Below, one piece after another: positions 17,385-27,486 of a stretch of DNA of 64,000 bases (position 1 is the first letter of the stretch; each line of letters opens with the position of its first letter). Both the position numbers and the translations under genes were made by a program. This DNA is from Corynebacterium sp. 13CS0277. Its GTDB lineage: Bacteria; Actinomycetota; Actinomycetes; Mycobacteriales; Mycobacteriaceae. The notes under the pieces were generated by a model. That model made no database searches. It saw only the letters and a list, made by a program, of their open reading frames with translations, and was not told the origin of the DNA. Location of the stretch: assembly GCF_002994655.1 (NCBI RefSeq), contig NZ_PPDL01000016.1, forward strand, positions 1 through 64,000, given 5' to 3'.

Positions 17385-19550
17385 GTGAGAACCGTGAGCA
17401 ACGACCAAGACACCACCACCCCGCGCCGCCGGCGACACCGGCGCGCGCCCCGCAGCCGCAAGGCGAAGGTGCTCATCACGCTGGCCACCCTGCTGGCCGT
17501 GATGATCCTGGCACCGGTGGGCGCGTTCGCGATCGCCTATGCGGCGGCGACAGTGCCGCAGCCCGGCGAGTTGGTCACCAAGCAGGTGTCCAATATTTAC
17601 GCCGCCGATGGCACCACCGAAATCGCCCGCATCGTCCCCCCGGAGGGCAACCGCGAGCAGGTGACCATTGACCAGATTCCGCAGTCGCTGCGCGACGCGG
17701 TTCTCGCGGCGGAAGACCGCGAGTTCTACACCAACCGAGGGTTTTCCGTCTCCGGTTTCGCCCGCGCGATTAAGGGCCAGCTGACCGGCGACGATTCGGC
17801 CGGTGGTGGTTCGACGATTACCCAGCAGTACGTGAAAAACGCCGTGGTGGGTAATGACCGCTCCTACAAGCGGAAGCTGAAGGAGTTGGTGTACTCGGCA
17901 AAGATGGCCAATGAGTGGACGAAGGATGAGGTGCTGCAGGCGTACCTCAACACGATTTACTTCGGCCGCAACTCCTACGGTGTGGCCGCGGCCGCCCAGG
18001 CCTACTTCGGTAAGCCGCTGCAGGATCTCACGTTCGAGGAGTCGGCGGTGTTGGCGGCGAGTATTCAGCGCCCCTCCACCCTGGATCCGTGGACGAACCG
18101 GGAGGAAGCCGAACAGCGGTGGAACTACGTGCTCGACGGCATGGTGGAGACTGGCGCACTGACCCCGGAGCAGCGCGCCGCCGCCGTCTACCCGGAGGTC
18201 ATCGACCCGGCCCTCAACCAGGCGTTCACCCAGGCGGACGGCACCAATGGCCTCATCAAGAACCAGGTCATTGCGGAGCTCGCCGCGCACGGGATTAGCG
18301 AAACTGATGTGGAGACCCGTGGCCTCAAGGTCACGACCACCATCAGCCCCCAGGATCAGGACGCCGCCCTGGCGGCGGTGCACAACAACCTGGAGCCGCT
18401 GAAGCCCGAAACCCGCGCCGCGGTGGTGGCGATTGAGCCGAAGACGGGCGCGGTGCGCGCCTACTACGGCGGCGAGGACCCCAACGGCTGGGACTACGCC
18501 AACGCTGGCCTGCAGACCGGCTCCACGTTCAAGATCTTCGGCCTGGCGGCCGCCCTCCAGCAGGGCATCCCCCTGTCGCAGGCCTACTCCTCGGCGCCGG
18601 TGACGACCGGTGACGTCACCGTCACCAACGTCGAAGGCGACGACTGTGGCTACTGCTCCATCCAGGAAGCACTGAAGCGCTCCCACAACACCAGCTTCAT
18701 CCGCTTGGAAAACGACCTGGAGAACGGCCCTCAGGACGTCGCCGACATGGCGCACGCCCTCGGCGTGGCACGGGAACTCCCGGGCGTCGGCGCCACCCTG
18801 ACCGAGAACGGTGGGGAGCCCTACCAGGGCATCATCCTCGGCCAGTACCAGTCCCGCCCCTTCGACATGGCTGTCGCCCTGGCGACCCTGTCCAACGAGG
18901 GCGTGTGGCACGAACCCTACTTCGTGGAAAAGGTTGAAGACGCTACCGGCGAAGTCCTCTACGAGCACAAGCCCAGCGAAGGTGAACGCCGCGTCAGCGC
19001 CAACGTCGCCAACAACGTCGTCGCCGCTATGGGCCCCATCGCCGCCTACTCCAACGGCAACAGCCTCGCCGGCGGCCGCACCAGCGCCTCCAAGACGGGT
19101 ACCGCCCAGCTCGGCGACACCGGCCAAAACAAGGACGCGTGGATGATTGGCTCCACCCCGCAGCTCGCGACCGCTGTGTGGGTCGGCACGGAAGACAACT
19201 CCCCGCTGCTCAACTCCTGGGGCGGCCTCATGTACGGCTCCTCCACCCCGGCGCGGATCTGGAAAGCCACCATGGACGGCGCCCTCGAGGGCGCCGACTA
19301 CGAGGAATTCCCCACCCCGAAGGGCCTCGGCTACTCCTCCGTGCCGTACGTGTACTACGAGCCCACCCCCACCTACAACAACACCCCGGCCCCCGCCGAC
19401 ACCCCGGAGGAAGCCCCCGCCGCGGAAGCCCCCATCGAGGTCTACGAGCCGCCCGCACCGGCCGACGTCGAAATCGCCCCCGGCTTCGTCATCCCCGGCG
19501 AGCTCATCCCCCCGGCCCTCCAGGCCCCGGCCGAAGTCGCCGCCGAATAG
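17385..19550 (+). CDS. ponA: Class A penicillin-binding protein (bifunctional transglycosylase/transpeptidase)
   Basis: The 721-aa protein polymerises and crosslinks peptidoglycan outside the membrane. A short basic cytoplasmic tail precedes one transmembrane segment (about 29-55). The GT51 domain has catalytic Glu110 (AAEDREFY) and GGSTITQQYVKN. The transpeptidase has STFK (Ser380), SHN and KTGT (Lys570). The tail beyond about residue 650 is Pro/Glu/Ala-rich. GTG at 17385 is used; GTG at 17394 is also possible, because GAGG at 17377-17380 is 4 nt from the first and 13 nt from the second. A strong terminator follows. Confidence 0.93.
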   Translation: MRTVSNDQDTTTPRRRRHRRAPRSRKAKVLITLATLLAVMILAPVGAFAIAYAAATVPQPGELVTKQVSNIYAADGTTEIARIVPPEGNREQVTIDQIPQSLRDAVLAAEDREFYTNRGFSVSGFARAIKGQLTGDDSAGGGSTITQQYVKNAVVGNDRSYKRKLKELVYSAKMANEWTKDEVLQAYLNTIYFGRNSYGVAAAAQAYFGKPLQDLTFEESAVLAASIQRPSTLDPWTNREEAEQRWNYVLDGMVETGALTPEQRAAAVYPEVIDPALNQAFTQADGTNGLIKNQVIAELAAHGISETDVETRGLKVTTTISPQDQDAALAAVHNNLEPLKPETRAAVVAIEPKTGAVRAYYGGEDPNGWDYANAGLQTGSTFKIFGLAAALQQGIPLSQAYSSAPVTTGDVTVTNVEGDDCGYCSIQEALKRSHNTSFIRLENDLENGPQDVADMAHALGVARELPGVGATLTENGGEPYQGIILGQYQSRPFDMAVALATLSNEGVWHEPYFVEKVEDATGEVLYEHKPSEGERRVSANVANNVVAAMGPIAAYSNGNSLAGGRTSASKTGTAQLGDTGQNKDAWMIGSTPQLATAVWVGTEDNSPLLNSWGGLMYGSSTPARIWKATMDGALEGADYEEFPTPKGLGYSSVPYVYYEPTPTYNNTPAPADTPEEAPAAEAPIEVYEPPAPADVEIAPGFVIPGELIPPALQAPAEVAAE

Positions 19551-19634
19551 CGGCACAGGCCACCACGGCACACCCCACCCGGCGAGCACCGCTCACACGC
19601 CCACCGGCGGCGGGATCATCATCACGGCACATAC

Positions 19635-19677
19635 GGCAGCGCCCCTCACGCACAGCGGCAGGGGCGCTGCCCCTTTT
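19635..19677 (+). terminator. Rho-independent terminator after the PBP gene
   Basis: A 12-bp stem GGCAGCGCCCCT / AGGGGCGCTGCC with a 13-nt loop, followed by CCTTTTTGC. Confidence 0.85.
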
Positions 19678-19996
19678 TGCTTTGGGCCCGGTGTGGCAGC
19701 CTCCTGTGACAGCGTCTTCTGGCTTGGTTCACGCGGCTGAACTGGTAGGTCCCGCAGGTCGGGAACACTCGACCCAAACGGACAAGGACGACAGAACAAA
19801 ACACAACAAAACACTGTCGACGAAGCAACCAGAAGGCCCGAAAGCATCAAAGCATCATTGTGCGCGGCGGCGGCAACCACCCGGGTGCCACACAACCGGC
19901 ACGACGCCACCCGGCGGGCAATCATCTCTGCGCACTGCGCCGTAAGCCACCGAACGACACCCCACAGGCCACCACCCCCACTGGGAACAGAAGGGA

Positions 19997-20218
19997 ATGA
20001 AGAAATGTGGGACAGTTAGAAGCGTGTCCAACACTGCTCTCATCATCACCATCACCAGTGTCTTCGCCGGCTTCGCCTGCTTCACCGGCAGCTTTTTGTC
20101 CTTCATGTACAAAAAGCCGAAGGTACTCACCTGGGGCCTTATGGTTGCCGCCATCATCCTCATCACGCTGATCCCGACGACGATCGGCGTGTTCTGGGCA
20201 ACCCTCGGGGCGGACTAA
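19997..20218 (+). CDS. Small two-span membrane protein
   Basis: The 73-aa (or 64-aa) hydrophobic protein has two membrane spans separated by a short basic loop (FMYKKPKV) and ends ATLGAD. The ATG at 19997 follows AGAAGG closely; an internal GTG (VSNTALIIT), preceded by AGAAG, is an equally good start. I recognise no family. It sits between the PBP terminator and the ribosomal-protein operon and is followed by a 700-bp gene-free stretch. Confidence 0.65.
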   Translation: MKKCGTVRSVSNTALIITITSVFAGFACFTGSFLSFMYKKPKVLTWGLMVAAIILITLIPTTIGVFWATLGAD

Positions 20219-20800
20219 CACCCCGGCCCGCCGGGCAGCTGCCCGCCGCGGCAGTGCCGGCCCCCGGGCGCGCTCCGGGCGCGTCCGAAGACCTTTGAGA
20301 TTTTTCGCACGCCCACGGTCCACCCGGGGTTCGCCCCGGAGTTGGGGTGCGACCCGGCCGCGGATGGTGCTGCCGAATCCAGCGATCCACTGGGCGGACG
20401 CGGCCACCCACGCGCTCACTCGACGCAAAGGCAAGACGGGGACCTCACGGGGAAACAGGGGAGTACGAGGGGAGTAGGCGCGGCTCGGTCCTGTCGGTCC
20501 CGCGCGCCCCGCGGCCTCTGGGTTGAACCACTCGGACCGCGTGTGAGCGAACGAAGGTCGCACGGGCGCAGGGTAACGGCACCTGGGGGAGAACGCAGCC
20601 ATGGTCGCATCCGAGTCCGGGCCCGAGCTTGGGCACCGGTTGGCGATCCTCGAGGTGGGGACGAAGCATTGCTCAGAATTCTGGGGGAGCAACCCCAGGG
20701 CCGCCGAATGACAGCGCTGTCATTCACGAATCGGGGCCGGGGTGGGCGTTGTCGCAGGTAACCCGGTAGGTGGACTGTCCACAGGCCGCCGCGCGCCGAA
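20219..20800. other. Gene-free stretch upstream of rpsF
   Basis: GC-rich, with inverted repeats just after the small membrane gene (CCCGGCCCGCCGGGC at about 20222, and CGGGCGCGCTCCGGGCGCG). The open frames are overlapping and unlike proteins. It holds nothing else I can support besides the promoter listed next. Confidence 0.45.
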
Positions 20801-20829
20801 TCGACAACCGGGATGAGCTGGTGTATCTT
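20801..20829 (+). promoter_or_regulatory. Promoter candidate of rpsF-ssb-rplI
   Basis: TCGACA (20801-20806), 17-nt spacer, TATCTT (20824-20829), about 95 nt before the rpsF start. Confidence 0.5.
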
Positions 20830-20925
20830 AGACGGGTTGCTGACGCAACGACCCTCCTGCCACCACCACGAAGACCGGTGATGGCCGAAATCCAACTATC
20901 TAGACCACAGGAGGTGATGAGGTCC

Positions 20926-21213
20926 GTGCGTCATTACGAACTCATGATCATTGTCGATCCTAGCCAGGACGAACGCACCGTTGGCCCGTCCCTGGACAAG
21001 TTCCTCGAGGTTGTCCGCAAGGAAAACGGAACCGTCGACAAGGTGAACATCTGGGGCAAGCGCTCTCTCGCGTACCCCATCAACAAGAAGGGCGAGGGCA
21101 TCTACGTCGTCGTCGACCTCAACTGCGAGGCCGACACCGTCCAGGAGCTCGACCGCCTGCTCAACCTGAACGACAACATCCTGCGCACCAAGGTGCTGCG
21201 GGTCGATCGTTAA
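20926..21213 (+). CDS. rpsF: 30S ribosomal protein S6
   Basis: The 95-aa protein begins [11 protein letters not shown], the standard S6 start, and contains [12 protein letters not shown] and LRTKVLRVD. It binds 16S rRNA in the small-subunit platform. GTG at 20926 is preferred: AGGAGG (20909-20914) lies 11 nt upstream, whereas the in-frame ATG at 20917 is only 2 nt from it. First gene of rpsF-ssb-rplI. rpsR, present in this operon in many bacteria, is absent, as is usual in corynebacteria. Confidence 0.95.
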   Translation: MRHYELMIIVDPSQDERTVGPSLDKFLEVVRKENGTVDKVNIWGKRSLAYPINKKGEGIYVVVDLNCEADTVQELDRLLNLNDNILRTKVLRVDR

Positions 21214-21288
21214 AACGGGACACTTGGTGGAGTAACCCTCCGCCAGTGAAAAAACTCCAGTAGTTTTTGCCCCCACGAAAGGAACGAC

Positions 21289-21834
21289 ATGGCCCAAGGA
21301 GATACCCAGATCACCATCGTCGGCAACCTCGTTGCCGACCCGGAGTTGCGTTTCACGCCCTCCGGCACCCAGGTGGCTAACTTCCGCATCGCCTCCACCC
21401 CGTCCCGCTACAACTCGCAGACGGGCAAGTGGGAGGACGGCGAGTCCATGTTCCTCACCTGCAACGTGTGGCGTAAGGCCGCCGAGAACGTCGCCGAGTC
21501 CCTCACCAAGGGCATGCGCGTCATCGTGACCGGCCGCCTCCGCCAGCGCTCCTACGAGACCCGCGAGGGTGAGCGCCGCAGCGTGTTCGAGGTGGAGGTC
21601 GACGAAGTCGGCCCCTCCCTGCGGAACGCGACCGCGCAGGTTGTTCGCAACGAGCCCGGCCAGTCCGGCGGCTCGTACGGTGGCGGCCAGCAGGCCGCTC
21701 CCCGCCAGCAGGCCCCTGCCCAGCAGGGTGGCTTCGGTGGCGGCCAGCAGCAACAGCAGGCGATGTCCGACCCGTGGAACTCGGCACCGGCTACCGGTGG
21801 TTTTGGTGGCTCGGACGACGAGCCCCCGTTCTAA
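21289..21834 (+). CDS. ssb: Single-stranded DNA-binding protein
   Basis: The 181-aa protein has an N-terminal OB fold (about 1-115, with [15 protein letters not shown] and [14 protein letters not shown]), a Gly/Gln-rich linker (120-165) and the acidic tip DDEPPF that recruits replication and repair partners. The ATG at 21289 follows GAAAGGA. It lies 75 nt after rpsF and 87 nt before rplI, in one operon. Confidence 0.96.
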   Translation: MAQGDTQITIVGNLVADPELRFTPSGTQVANFRIASTPSRYNSQTGKWEDGESMFLTCNVWRKAAENVAESLTKGMRVIVTGRLRQRSYETREGERRSVFEVEVDEVGPSLRNATAQVVRNEPGQSGGSYGGGQQAAPRQQAPAQQGGFGGGQQQQQAMSDPWNSAPATGGFGGSDDEPPF

Positions 21835-21921
21835 CAATCTTTTCCACCAGTTTTCCTCGCTAGCCCCAGCCGCAACGCAAACGCGAAAGTGGGGCGGCAA
21901 GCACAACGAAAGGCAGGGATC

Positions 21922-22374
21922 ATGAAGCTGATCCTCACCACTGCCGTTGACAATCTCGGTGTCGCTGGCGACATCGTCGAGGTCAAGGCCGGTTACGGAC
22001 GTAACTACCTGCTTCCCCGCGGCATGGCCATCGTGGCTACCCGTGGTGCTGAGAAGCAGATCGAGGGCATCAAGCGCTCTCAGGAAGCTCGCGCAATCCG
22101 CGATCTGGACCACGCTCACGAGCTGAAGAACCAGCTCGACGCCCTCGAGGGTGTCACCGTTGCGGTGCGCACCTCTGAGGCTGGCAAGCTGTTCGGCTCC
22201 GTGACGGCTGACGATGTCGTCGCCGCCATCAAGGCAGCCGGCGGTCCCGTTCTTGACAAGCGCACCGTCGCCCTGAAGAAGGGCCACGTCAAGAGCACCG
22301 GTAAGTACCAGGTAGACGTCCAGCTGCACGACAACATTGCAGCTCACGTGAACTTTGAGGTCGTCGCTGCCTAA
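21922..22374 (+). CDS. rplI: 50S ribosomal protein L9
   Basis: The 150-aa protein has the L9 start [30 protein letters not shown], including the rRNA-binding N-domain and the long connecting helix. The C-domain ([10 protein letters not shown]) is complete. The ATG at 21922 follows AAGGCAGGG. It is the last gene before a strong terminator. Confidence 0.95.
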   Translation: MKLILTTAVDNLGVAGDIVEVKAGYGRNYLLPRGMAIVATRGAEKQIEGIKRSQEARAIRDLDHAHELKNQLDALEGVTVAVRTSEAGKLFGSVTADDVVAAIKAAGGPVLDKRTVALKKGHVKSTGKYQVDVQLHDNIAAHVNFEVVAA

Positions 22375-22437
22375 ACGATAGGCACTGCGACGGCGGCCCA
22401 CCATCCATCCGTGGTGTGGCCACATGACAACAGCACT

Positions 22438-22507
22438 CACACGACCCCCTAGCGGAAGCCACCGACACCATGTCGGGCCGGTATCTGCGAGGGGGTCGTG
22501 TGTTTTT
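22438..22507 (+). terminator. Terminator of rpsF-ssb-rplI
   Basis: Perfect 13-bp arms CACACGACCCCCT / AGGGGGTCGTGTG with a 39-nt loop, followed by TTTTTG. Confidence 0.8.
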
Positions 22508-22991
22508 GTGTGTCGCCGGCCGCCCACGCGGCAAGGCACTCGTCGGCGTACGTGCTGATGCCGGATCCGGCGCCGGCAACCACGCCTGCGGCCGCGACTA
22601 TGCGCTCGGCCAGGGCAGGCACTTGGCGCTGTGCGTAGACCCGTCAGCACACAACATATTCATAGGGGGCCACGCGATGCCGGCCCACAAAGCCGCCGCA
22701 TCCGTGGCTCAAGGGCTGTGCGGGCTACCCCATACATCGCCGCCATAAGCTCCCACCGCGGGCCACCCATTTCGCCAGGCCAGCGGCAGATTTTCCGCGC
22801 CGATTGCCGGCGGCGTCCCAGTCCGAACGGGGGTAGACTGGCAGCATTTGTGCAGTCGGCCACTTCCCCCCGGCAACAGATGTGTACAGTCGGCAGCACT
22901 CCCGGCAGCGAAACCCACTCGCGGTGGATGACGCGGTGGGGAGTATCAGGCATCCTGCCAATCCGCACATCTTTTTTCAGGAGGTCTCCTC

Positions 22992-23393
22992 ATGCCCGCT
23001 CTTCCCCCTCTCCCGCAGATCCCGCAGCAGCTGCTCGCCCTCGTCGGCGGCCTGGTGGGCGTCATCGCCCTCGTTGCCGCCCTCGCCACCGGTGGCGCTG
23101 GTAGCTCCGCGTCCTCCGACGCTGAGCCGCCGAAGAAGGACGGCGTCCACGTCGTCGTGACCAACACCCTCGGCATGCCGGCCAAGGGCTGCGCCGTCAC
23201 CGCGTCCTGGGATACCCGCGAGGTCGCCCGCTACACCAACAGCGACGGTATCTACACCTTCGACAACCCCGGTGCCGGGGAGACCGGTGAGCAGAAGATC
23301 ACCGTCGAGTGCAACGGCCTGTTCAGCGGGAAGCGCACCGTGTCGATCCCGCTGCCGACCGAGTCCCGCACCGTTGTTCCGGTGAAGATGTAA
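22992..23393 (+). CDS. Exported protein with Ig-like beta domain
   Basis: The 133-aa protein has a hydrophobic N-terminal segment (about 14-35), an Ala/Ser spacer and a beta-rich domain (VHVVVTNTLGMPAKGCAV ... YTFDNPGAGETGEQKITVECNGLFSG) resembling small CnaB/carboxypeptidase-regulatory-like folds, with two Cys that could pair. It is probably anchored outside the membrane. AGGAGG precedes the ATG by 7 nt. No named function recognised. The 480 bp between it and the rplI terminator shows no gene. Confidence 0.75.
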   Translation: MPALPPLPQIPQQLLALVGGLVGVIALVAALATGGAGSSASSDAEPPKKDGVHVVVTNTLGMPAKGCAVTASWDTREVARYTNSDGIYTFDNPGAGETGEQKITVECNGLFSGKRTVSIPLPTESRTVVPVKM

Positions 23394-23407
23394 TTTTTCT
23401 ACCCCCA

Positions 23408-23472
23408 CTGCCGCAGTTGCCTGCGGCAGGCAAAGTACTGCACCCCGCGAGGAAGCCTTCTCGCGGGGTGCA
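23408..23472. terminator. Two consecutive hairpins between convergent genes
   Basis: Stem CTGCCGCAG/CTGCGGCAG (23408-23429, 4-nt loop) and stem TGCACCCCGCGAG/CTCGCGGGGTGCA (23439-23472, 8-nt loop). They lie after the exported-protein gene and before the convergent DUF5318-like gene. Confidence 0.7.
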
Positions 23473-23619
23473 GTGCGTCATGGGGTGGGGGCGTGCGTGG
23501 AGCGCGGCTGCCACGCAGCGTGGGGGAAGATTGCCGCACAGCGGAGCCGAGGAGACTGCCAGGCACCATGCCGGGTGCGCGTGCCGCAGTTTCACACCAC
23601 ACCCATGGGTGTCGGCTGC

Positions 23620-24237
23620 CTAGTCGTCGAAAGGAGTGGGAGGTGCCAGGGGAGAAGGCACAGGCGTCACTGCCGCGTTGGTGGAGGCCTCGTCGGTGTC
23701 GGCCGTCGCCGGATCGTTGGCCGCGGCAGTCGTGTCAGCACTTCCGTCGTCTCTTTCGCCGTCGGCGCTGCCCGCACTGCGCTCACTGCCGTTCCCGCCC
23801 ACCGGCTGCTGGCCGTCGTCCATCATCTCGTGCTGGGCTTGCACCTTGTGCGCCGGCGCGGGCACCGTGCCGGCGGGGCGGGAATCGTCCGGCGTCGTCG
23901 CCCGCAGCAAATGATTCCACCGACACTCCGGGCACACCTCCACGACGTGGGTGGTGAAGATACTCCCATCCGCTGCGAGGCGCTGCCGTTCTTCTGCGGA
24001 ACGCGCCGACCCCGAGGCCCCCTTGATGTTGTCGCCGTAAACCCACGACACGGTGCGCAAACTGAGGCTGCCACAGATCGGGCAAGGGTAGGCGGCCGGT
24101 TGGCCGTGGTACTCGCTCGCCGTGATGAGTAGCGGGTCCGCGTCACACAGGTCATCGCGCCGCAGGGCACCCTCCCGGTAGAGGCGGATGGTGTTCCTTC
24201 GCTGCCACTCATAGTTGATTTCCACCACGTCAGTCAT
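23620..24237 (-). CDS. DUF5318-like zinc-ribbon protein
   Basis: The 205-aa protein has an N-terminal domain of about 130 residues with YEWQRRNTIRLYREG, a CPICGSL pair and a later CPECRWNHLL pair forming a likely zinc ribbon. The C-terminal 75 residues are Ala/Asp/Thr/Pro-rich and probably disordered. The family is restricted to actinobacteria, often near class A PBP genes; its function is unknown. The ATG at 24237 gives the conserved MTDVVEINYEW start but lacks a clear ribosome site. Confidence 0.75.
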   Translation of the reverse strand: MTDVVEINYEWQRRNTIRLYREGALRRDDLCDADPLLITASEYHGQPAAYPCPICGSLSLRTVSWVYGDNIKGASGSARSAEERQRLAADGSIFTTHVVEVCPECRWNHLLRATTPDDSRPAGTVPAPAHKVQAQHEMMDDGQQPVGGNGSERSAGSADGERDDGSADTTAAANDPATADTDEASTNAAVTPVPSPLAPPTPFDD

Positions 24238-25674
24238 ACCAGTGTTCCGACCCGCCCGCAGCGCGTGATCAACCACAGTTGCACAGGTCGGCCGGATTGG
24301 CACCCACAACTTGTCGTTCCTGCAGGTCAGCACACTGCGCCACACACAAGTCAGGTCACTTCACCAGCGTTCAATTGCTTCTCAAGAACCTCTGAGGGTC
24401 ACGCCTCGACATCAAGAGTTTCGCCGACTGCGCGCCCGCCACACCACGTCCGCCAAGCGCGGGAACGCGGCCCATGGACCGGTTCCCACCTTCGCAAGCC
24501 CCGCACCGGCCACGCCCATCACTGGCCGACCAACCGGCAGAGCACACTCAGGACTTGACCCTCAGGACCCACGAGAGGACATGAGGATCGGGGCGCGTGA
24601 GACCCCTCGCTGCCGCGAGAGAAATCGCCGACGTGAGGGATTCCCCATTCACACGCGCGACAGCAACGCGAAGCTCACGCGACAACCACCATCGCAGCAA
24701 CCCACCACGGAACCGACCGTTCGCACCTCCGGGATGCCCGCCGCCCGGAGCCTTTCACGTCCGGATCACGGTCAGCGACCGTGCCACGCTCGTGGTGGGT
24801 AGCCTGCGACGTCTGCACGCCGGGCAGCAGGGGAGTGGAAGCGGACCACGCAGCCACACATTCACAGCTGCAAGAGGACAGAGGGCTGCGAGCTTCGGGG
24901 CTTTGCCGGGCAGATGCCCCCGCGAGCAGGGCGGGGGCAAGCCCAAGTGATACCCATTGCGGGGAGGGGTATCCGCACGCCGCACACGCCCCTGAGCAGC
25001 ACATTCACTGTCGCCCGTGCGGAGGTTCCCCAACGCGAGTGCGGAGTGTCGTATTTTTTCGGCATTTTTTGCCGCCCGAATTCCGGCCCCTTTTCCCGCG
25101 AAGCCAATATCCGTGACATGTCCGTCGGAGCCGACACAGGCGTCCCGTCAGCCAACCCAGCATGGGCGTTGACCTGCGCCGAGGCCGCCTCTGACCCCAC
25201 GCCAGCGGCAGCGTGAAACTATCCCGCGAAGCCCAGCCCGTCAATCCCGGATGGGGCAAAGGATCGGCAGGCTGCAGCGTCGCGATTCGCGTGCCTGCAT
25301 ACTATTTGGCGAGCAATACCCCCCACCCCCTCCAGGCGGGTGAGAACCCGTTGGTACTACGATTAATTCGCGGGCGCGAATTCGGCCCGTTCGCTCACAG
25401 CGCACACGCGGATGACTTTAGCCATGACCTATTGCAACCCATTGAATAGACCGGCAAATATTCAACGCGCCACCCCTTAGGGTGAACGCAACACAGCCCC
25501 GAGCGACCTGCGCAATCACGCGGCACATGTGGCGTGGTTCGCAGCCCTCACAGTGCTCGCTCGCCGCCCGGTAGCAGGTTTGTGGCATTTGGCTAACAGG
25601 CCCACAGGCTGTGGTTTTACTAACTTCCCGCCTTTTTTCTGCCCCTCGACTAGCTATGTGGGCTGGCAAAACGA
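24238..25674. other. 1.4-kb gene-free region
   Basis: No supported gene on either strand. It includes T-rich pieces (TATTTTTTCGGCATTTTTTGCCG, about 25050-25073), a palindrome AATTCGC-GGGC-GCGAATT at 25365-25382 and an inverted repeat TTGAATA-N10-TATTCAA at 25442-25465. The open frames are short and inconsistent. It must hold the promoter of the DUF5318-like gene; the right end holds the MarR promoter. Confidence 0.45.
25442..25465. promoter_or_regulatory. Possible operator: TTGAATA-N10-TATTCAA
   Basis: A perfect 7-bp inverted repeat with a 10-nt spacer, AT-rich in GC-rich DNA, about 220 bp upstream of the MarR regulator gene. Half-site spacing suits a dimeric winged-helix regulator. Binding is inference. 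Confidence 0.35.
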
Positions 25675-25687
25675 TACAATTCATGCC
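25675..25687 (+). promoter_or_regulatory. -10 element of a leaderless MarR transcript
   Basis: TACAAT (25675-25680) ends 7 nt before the ATG at 25688 with no ribosome site, so the transcript probably begins at the start codon. Confidence 0.55.
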
Positions 25688-26143
25688 ATGACAGCGACTC
25701 CTGAGGACATTGCAGCCGAGATTCGGCCGTCGATGACGAAGCTTTACGTGACCTACTTCCGCATGGCCAGCCAGTCGGACCTCACCGGCCCGCAGCTGAC
25801 CATCATGACCCGCCTCGCCGAAAACGGCGCATCGCGCATTAGCGACGTGGCCCGCGAGGAGGGCATCCGGATGCCCACCGCATCCAACGCTCTGCACCAG
25901 CTCGAGGAGCGCGGCATGATTGAGCGCCTCCGCGACATCTCCGATCGTCGTGGTGTGCGCGTCCAGTTGACCGGTAAGGGCAAGCAGGAGCTGGCCCGCG
26001 TCGGCGAGGAGCGCACCAAGCACCTGGCCCGCATGCTGGAGACCCTGGACGAGAAGGATCTCGCCATCGCTGAGCAGATGGTGCCGGTGATTAAGAAGCT
26101 GGCGGAGGACTACTCCGCCGCCGCGTTCGCCAACCGTCGCTAG
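25688..26143 (+). CDS. MarR-family transcriptional regulator
   Basis: The 151-aa winged-helix regulator has a dimerising N-terminal helix, the recognition region ISDVAREEGIRMPTASNALHQL, a wing DRRGVRVQLT and a long C-terminal helix. It binds DNA as a dimer. The start at 25688 is set by the -10 element just upstream (leaderless); a frame extending further upstream is not family-like. In Corynebacterium glutamicum the envelope-stress regulator MalR is a MarR protein encoded near a PBP gene, so orthology is possible but not shown. Confidence 0.88.
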   Translation: MTATPEDIAAEIRPSMTKLYVTYFRMASQSDLTGPQLTIMTRLAENGASRISDVAREEGIRMPTASNALHQLEERGMIERLRDISDRRGVRVQLTGKGKQELARVGEERTKHLARMLETLDEKDLAIAEQMVPVIKKLAEDYSAAAFANRR

Positions 26144-26166
26144 GCCGCACTCTCCTCGCATTCATC

Positions 26167-26198
26167 CGCCCCGGCGCGCCCCTGTGCGTGTCGGGGCG
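26167..26198 (+). terminator. Hairpin after the MarR gene
   Basis: CGCCCCG / CGGGGCG stem starting 23 nt after the stop, 18-nt loop that can pair partly. No U-tract. A second stable hairpin (CCCCCACG...CGTGGGGG) lies at 26320-26349. Confidence 0.4.
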
Positions 26199-26614
26199 TC
26201 GGCATATCTCCACAACCCGCAGCCCGGCGCGCCCGCCGCGGCACCGCTTATTGACGCCCTGCAGCCATGGTGTGTTTGTTTGCTTCCAACGGCGCGTATA
26301 TCGCCCCCAAGTGCCCCCACCCCCACGCGGGTGCAATACCCCGTGGGGGATAGGATGGGGGTGGCCGTGTGGCATTCGCGTGCTGCGGGGCTAGCCTGGA
26401 ATAAGGACAGTGGCAGTAGCCGCACGATGGCCGTCTGTGGCGGCGCGCGCCCACAGATGTGGTGCTGTTGTTTCCTGCCGTGTTCTTTTTCAATGTTCTT
26501 CTTCAATCCCCGTCCTACTCTGTGTTCCCCAGTCCCCTGTGTGCTGGCTGCCCTGCCCCCGATGGCGGGTGTGCTCATCCGCCACGGTGGGGCGATGTTG
26601 TGGAGGTGTCCGAA

Positions 26615-27088
26615 TTGACGAGCAATCAGTCTTTGCCGCACTGGCACCCGGAGAACGACCCCTGGGCCACGGACGAGGACTTCCCCGAGCACCTGCGCCG
26701 GGAACTCGACTTCGTCGACGATCCCCTCGCCCGCCTGGAGCGCAACGAAAACTCCACCCGGATGGCCATCCTGTACTGCGTGGCCATCCCGGTGCTGACG
26801 GGCATTGTGGCGTTCGCCGTGGCGCTCACGAGCAGGGCTGCTGGCGGCCCGCTGTGCGATGCGGGCGTGTCGTCCTGGTTGTGTTCCCGCACGTTTGAGA
26901 TCCTCTTCCCCGTCATCCCTGGCTGTGTGGCACTGGGGGGTGTGTTGGGTTCGTCGTTTTTGACGTACTGGACGTGGAGGCAGGGGGTGCGCTGGCGGCC
27001 GTGGTTGGCGAGCATGTGGTTCCTCATGCCGTTCTTCCTGTTGTGGATGACGTCGACGGGCACCATCGCGATCCTGGGGCAGAAGTAG
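26615..27088 (+). CDS. Three-span membrane protein of unknown function
   Basis: The 157-aa protein has an acidic cytoplasmic N-terminus (WHPENDPWATDEDFPEHLRRELDF), then three hydrophobic segments (about 48-70, 88-113 and 128-155). A TTG start at 26615 is chosen because GGAGG (26602-26606) lies 8 nt before it; GTG at 26606 is possible but overlaps that site. I recognise no family. The 470-bp upstream region is pyrimidine-rich (26465-26525) and holds a hairpin, but no gene. Confidence 0.7.
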   Translation: MTSNQSLPHWHPENDPWATDEDFPEHLRRELDFVDDPLARLERNENSTRMAILYCVAIPVLTGIVAFAVALTSRAAGGPLCDAGVSSWLCSRTFEILFPVIPGCVALGGVLGSSFLTYWTWRQGVRWRPWLASMWFLMPFFLLWMTSTGTIAILGQK

Positions 27089-27486
27089 CACGCGCACACC
27101 CCGCCGCGGCGGCATCACACGCGGTGCGTCGACAGGGGTCACCTCCCCGGGGGTCAGGCTCCACAGCCTGGGTGGGCGGTGGCTTGTACAAGGGGGTCTC
27201 CTGCCTCGGGGGGCGCTTGAGGTTCTCAGCATCTGCGTGCTGCGGCGGCGCCCTGCGGGCACCGTGACGGTGCCCGCGCACCACGCGCCCGCGGTGGTGG
27301 GATTCTCGCTAGGCTGGGCAGCACAAGCCCCACCCGCCCCTGTTCCTCGCCCGCACGCAGAGGGTTGCTCCTCCGCCCGGGGAGCACCCCAGCGCACGGT
27401 AGGGCGCGCAGGGCGGGCCGAACCGCCGCAGGATCCCGGTGGCCCTCGCGCCACGATCCCCGGCGCCGTGCGTAGAAGGAGTTCCC

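Noticed and set aside
17343-19589. 748-codon open frame opposite the PBP gene
   Set aside because: Antisense of a clear PBP; Gly/Val-rich without motifs.
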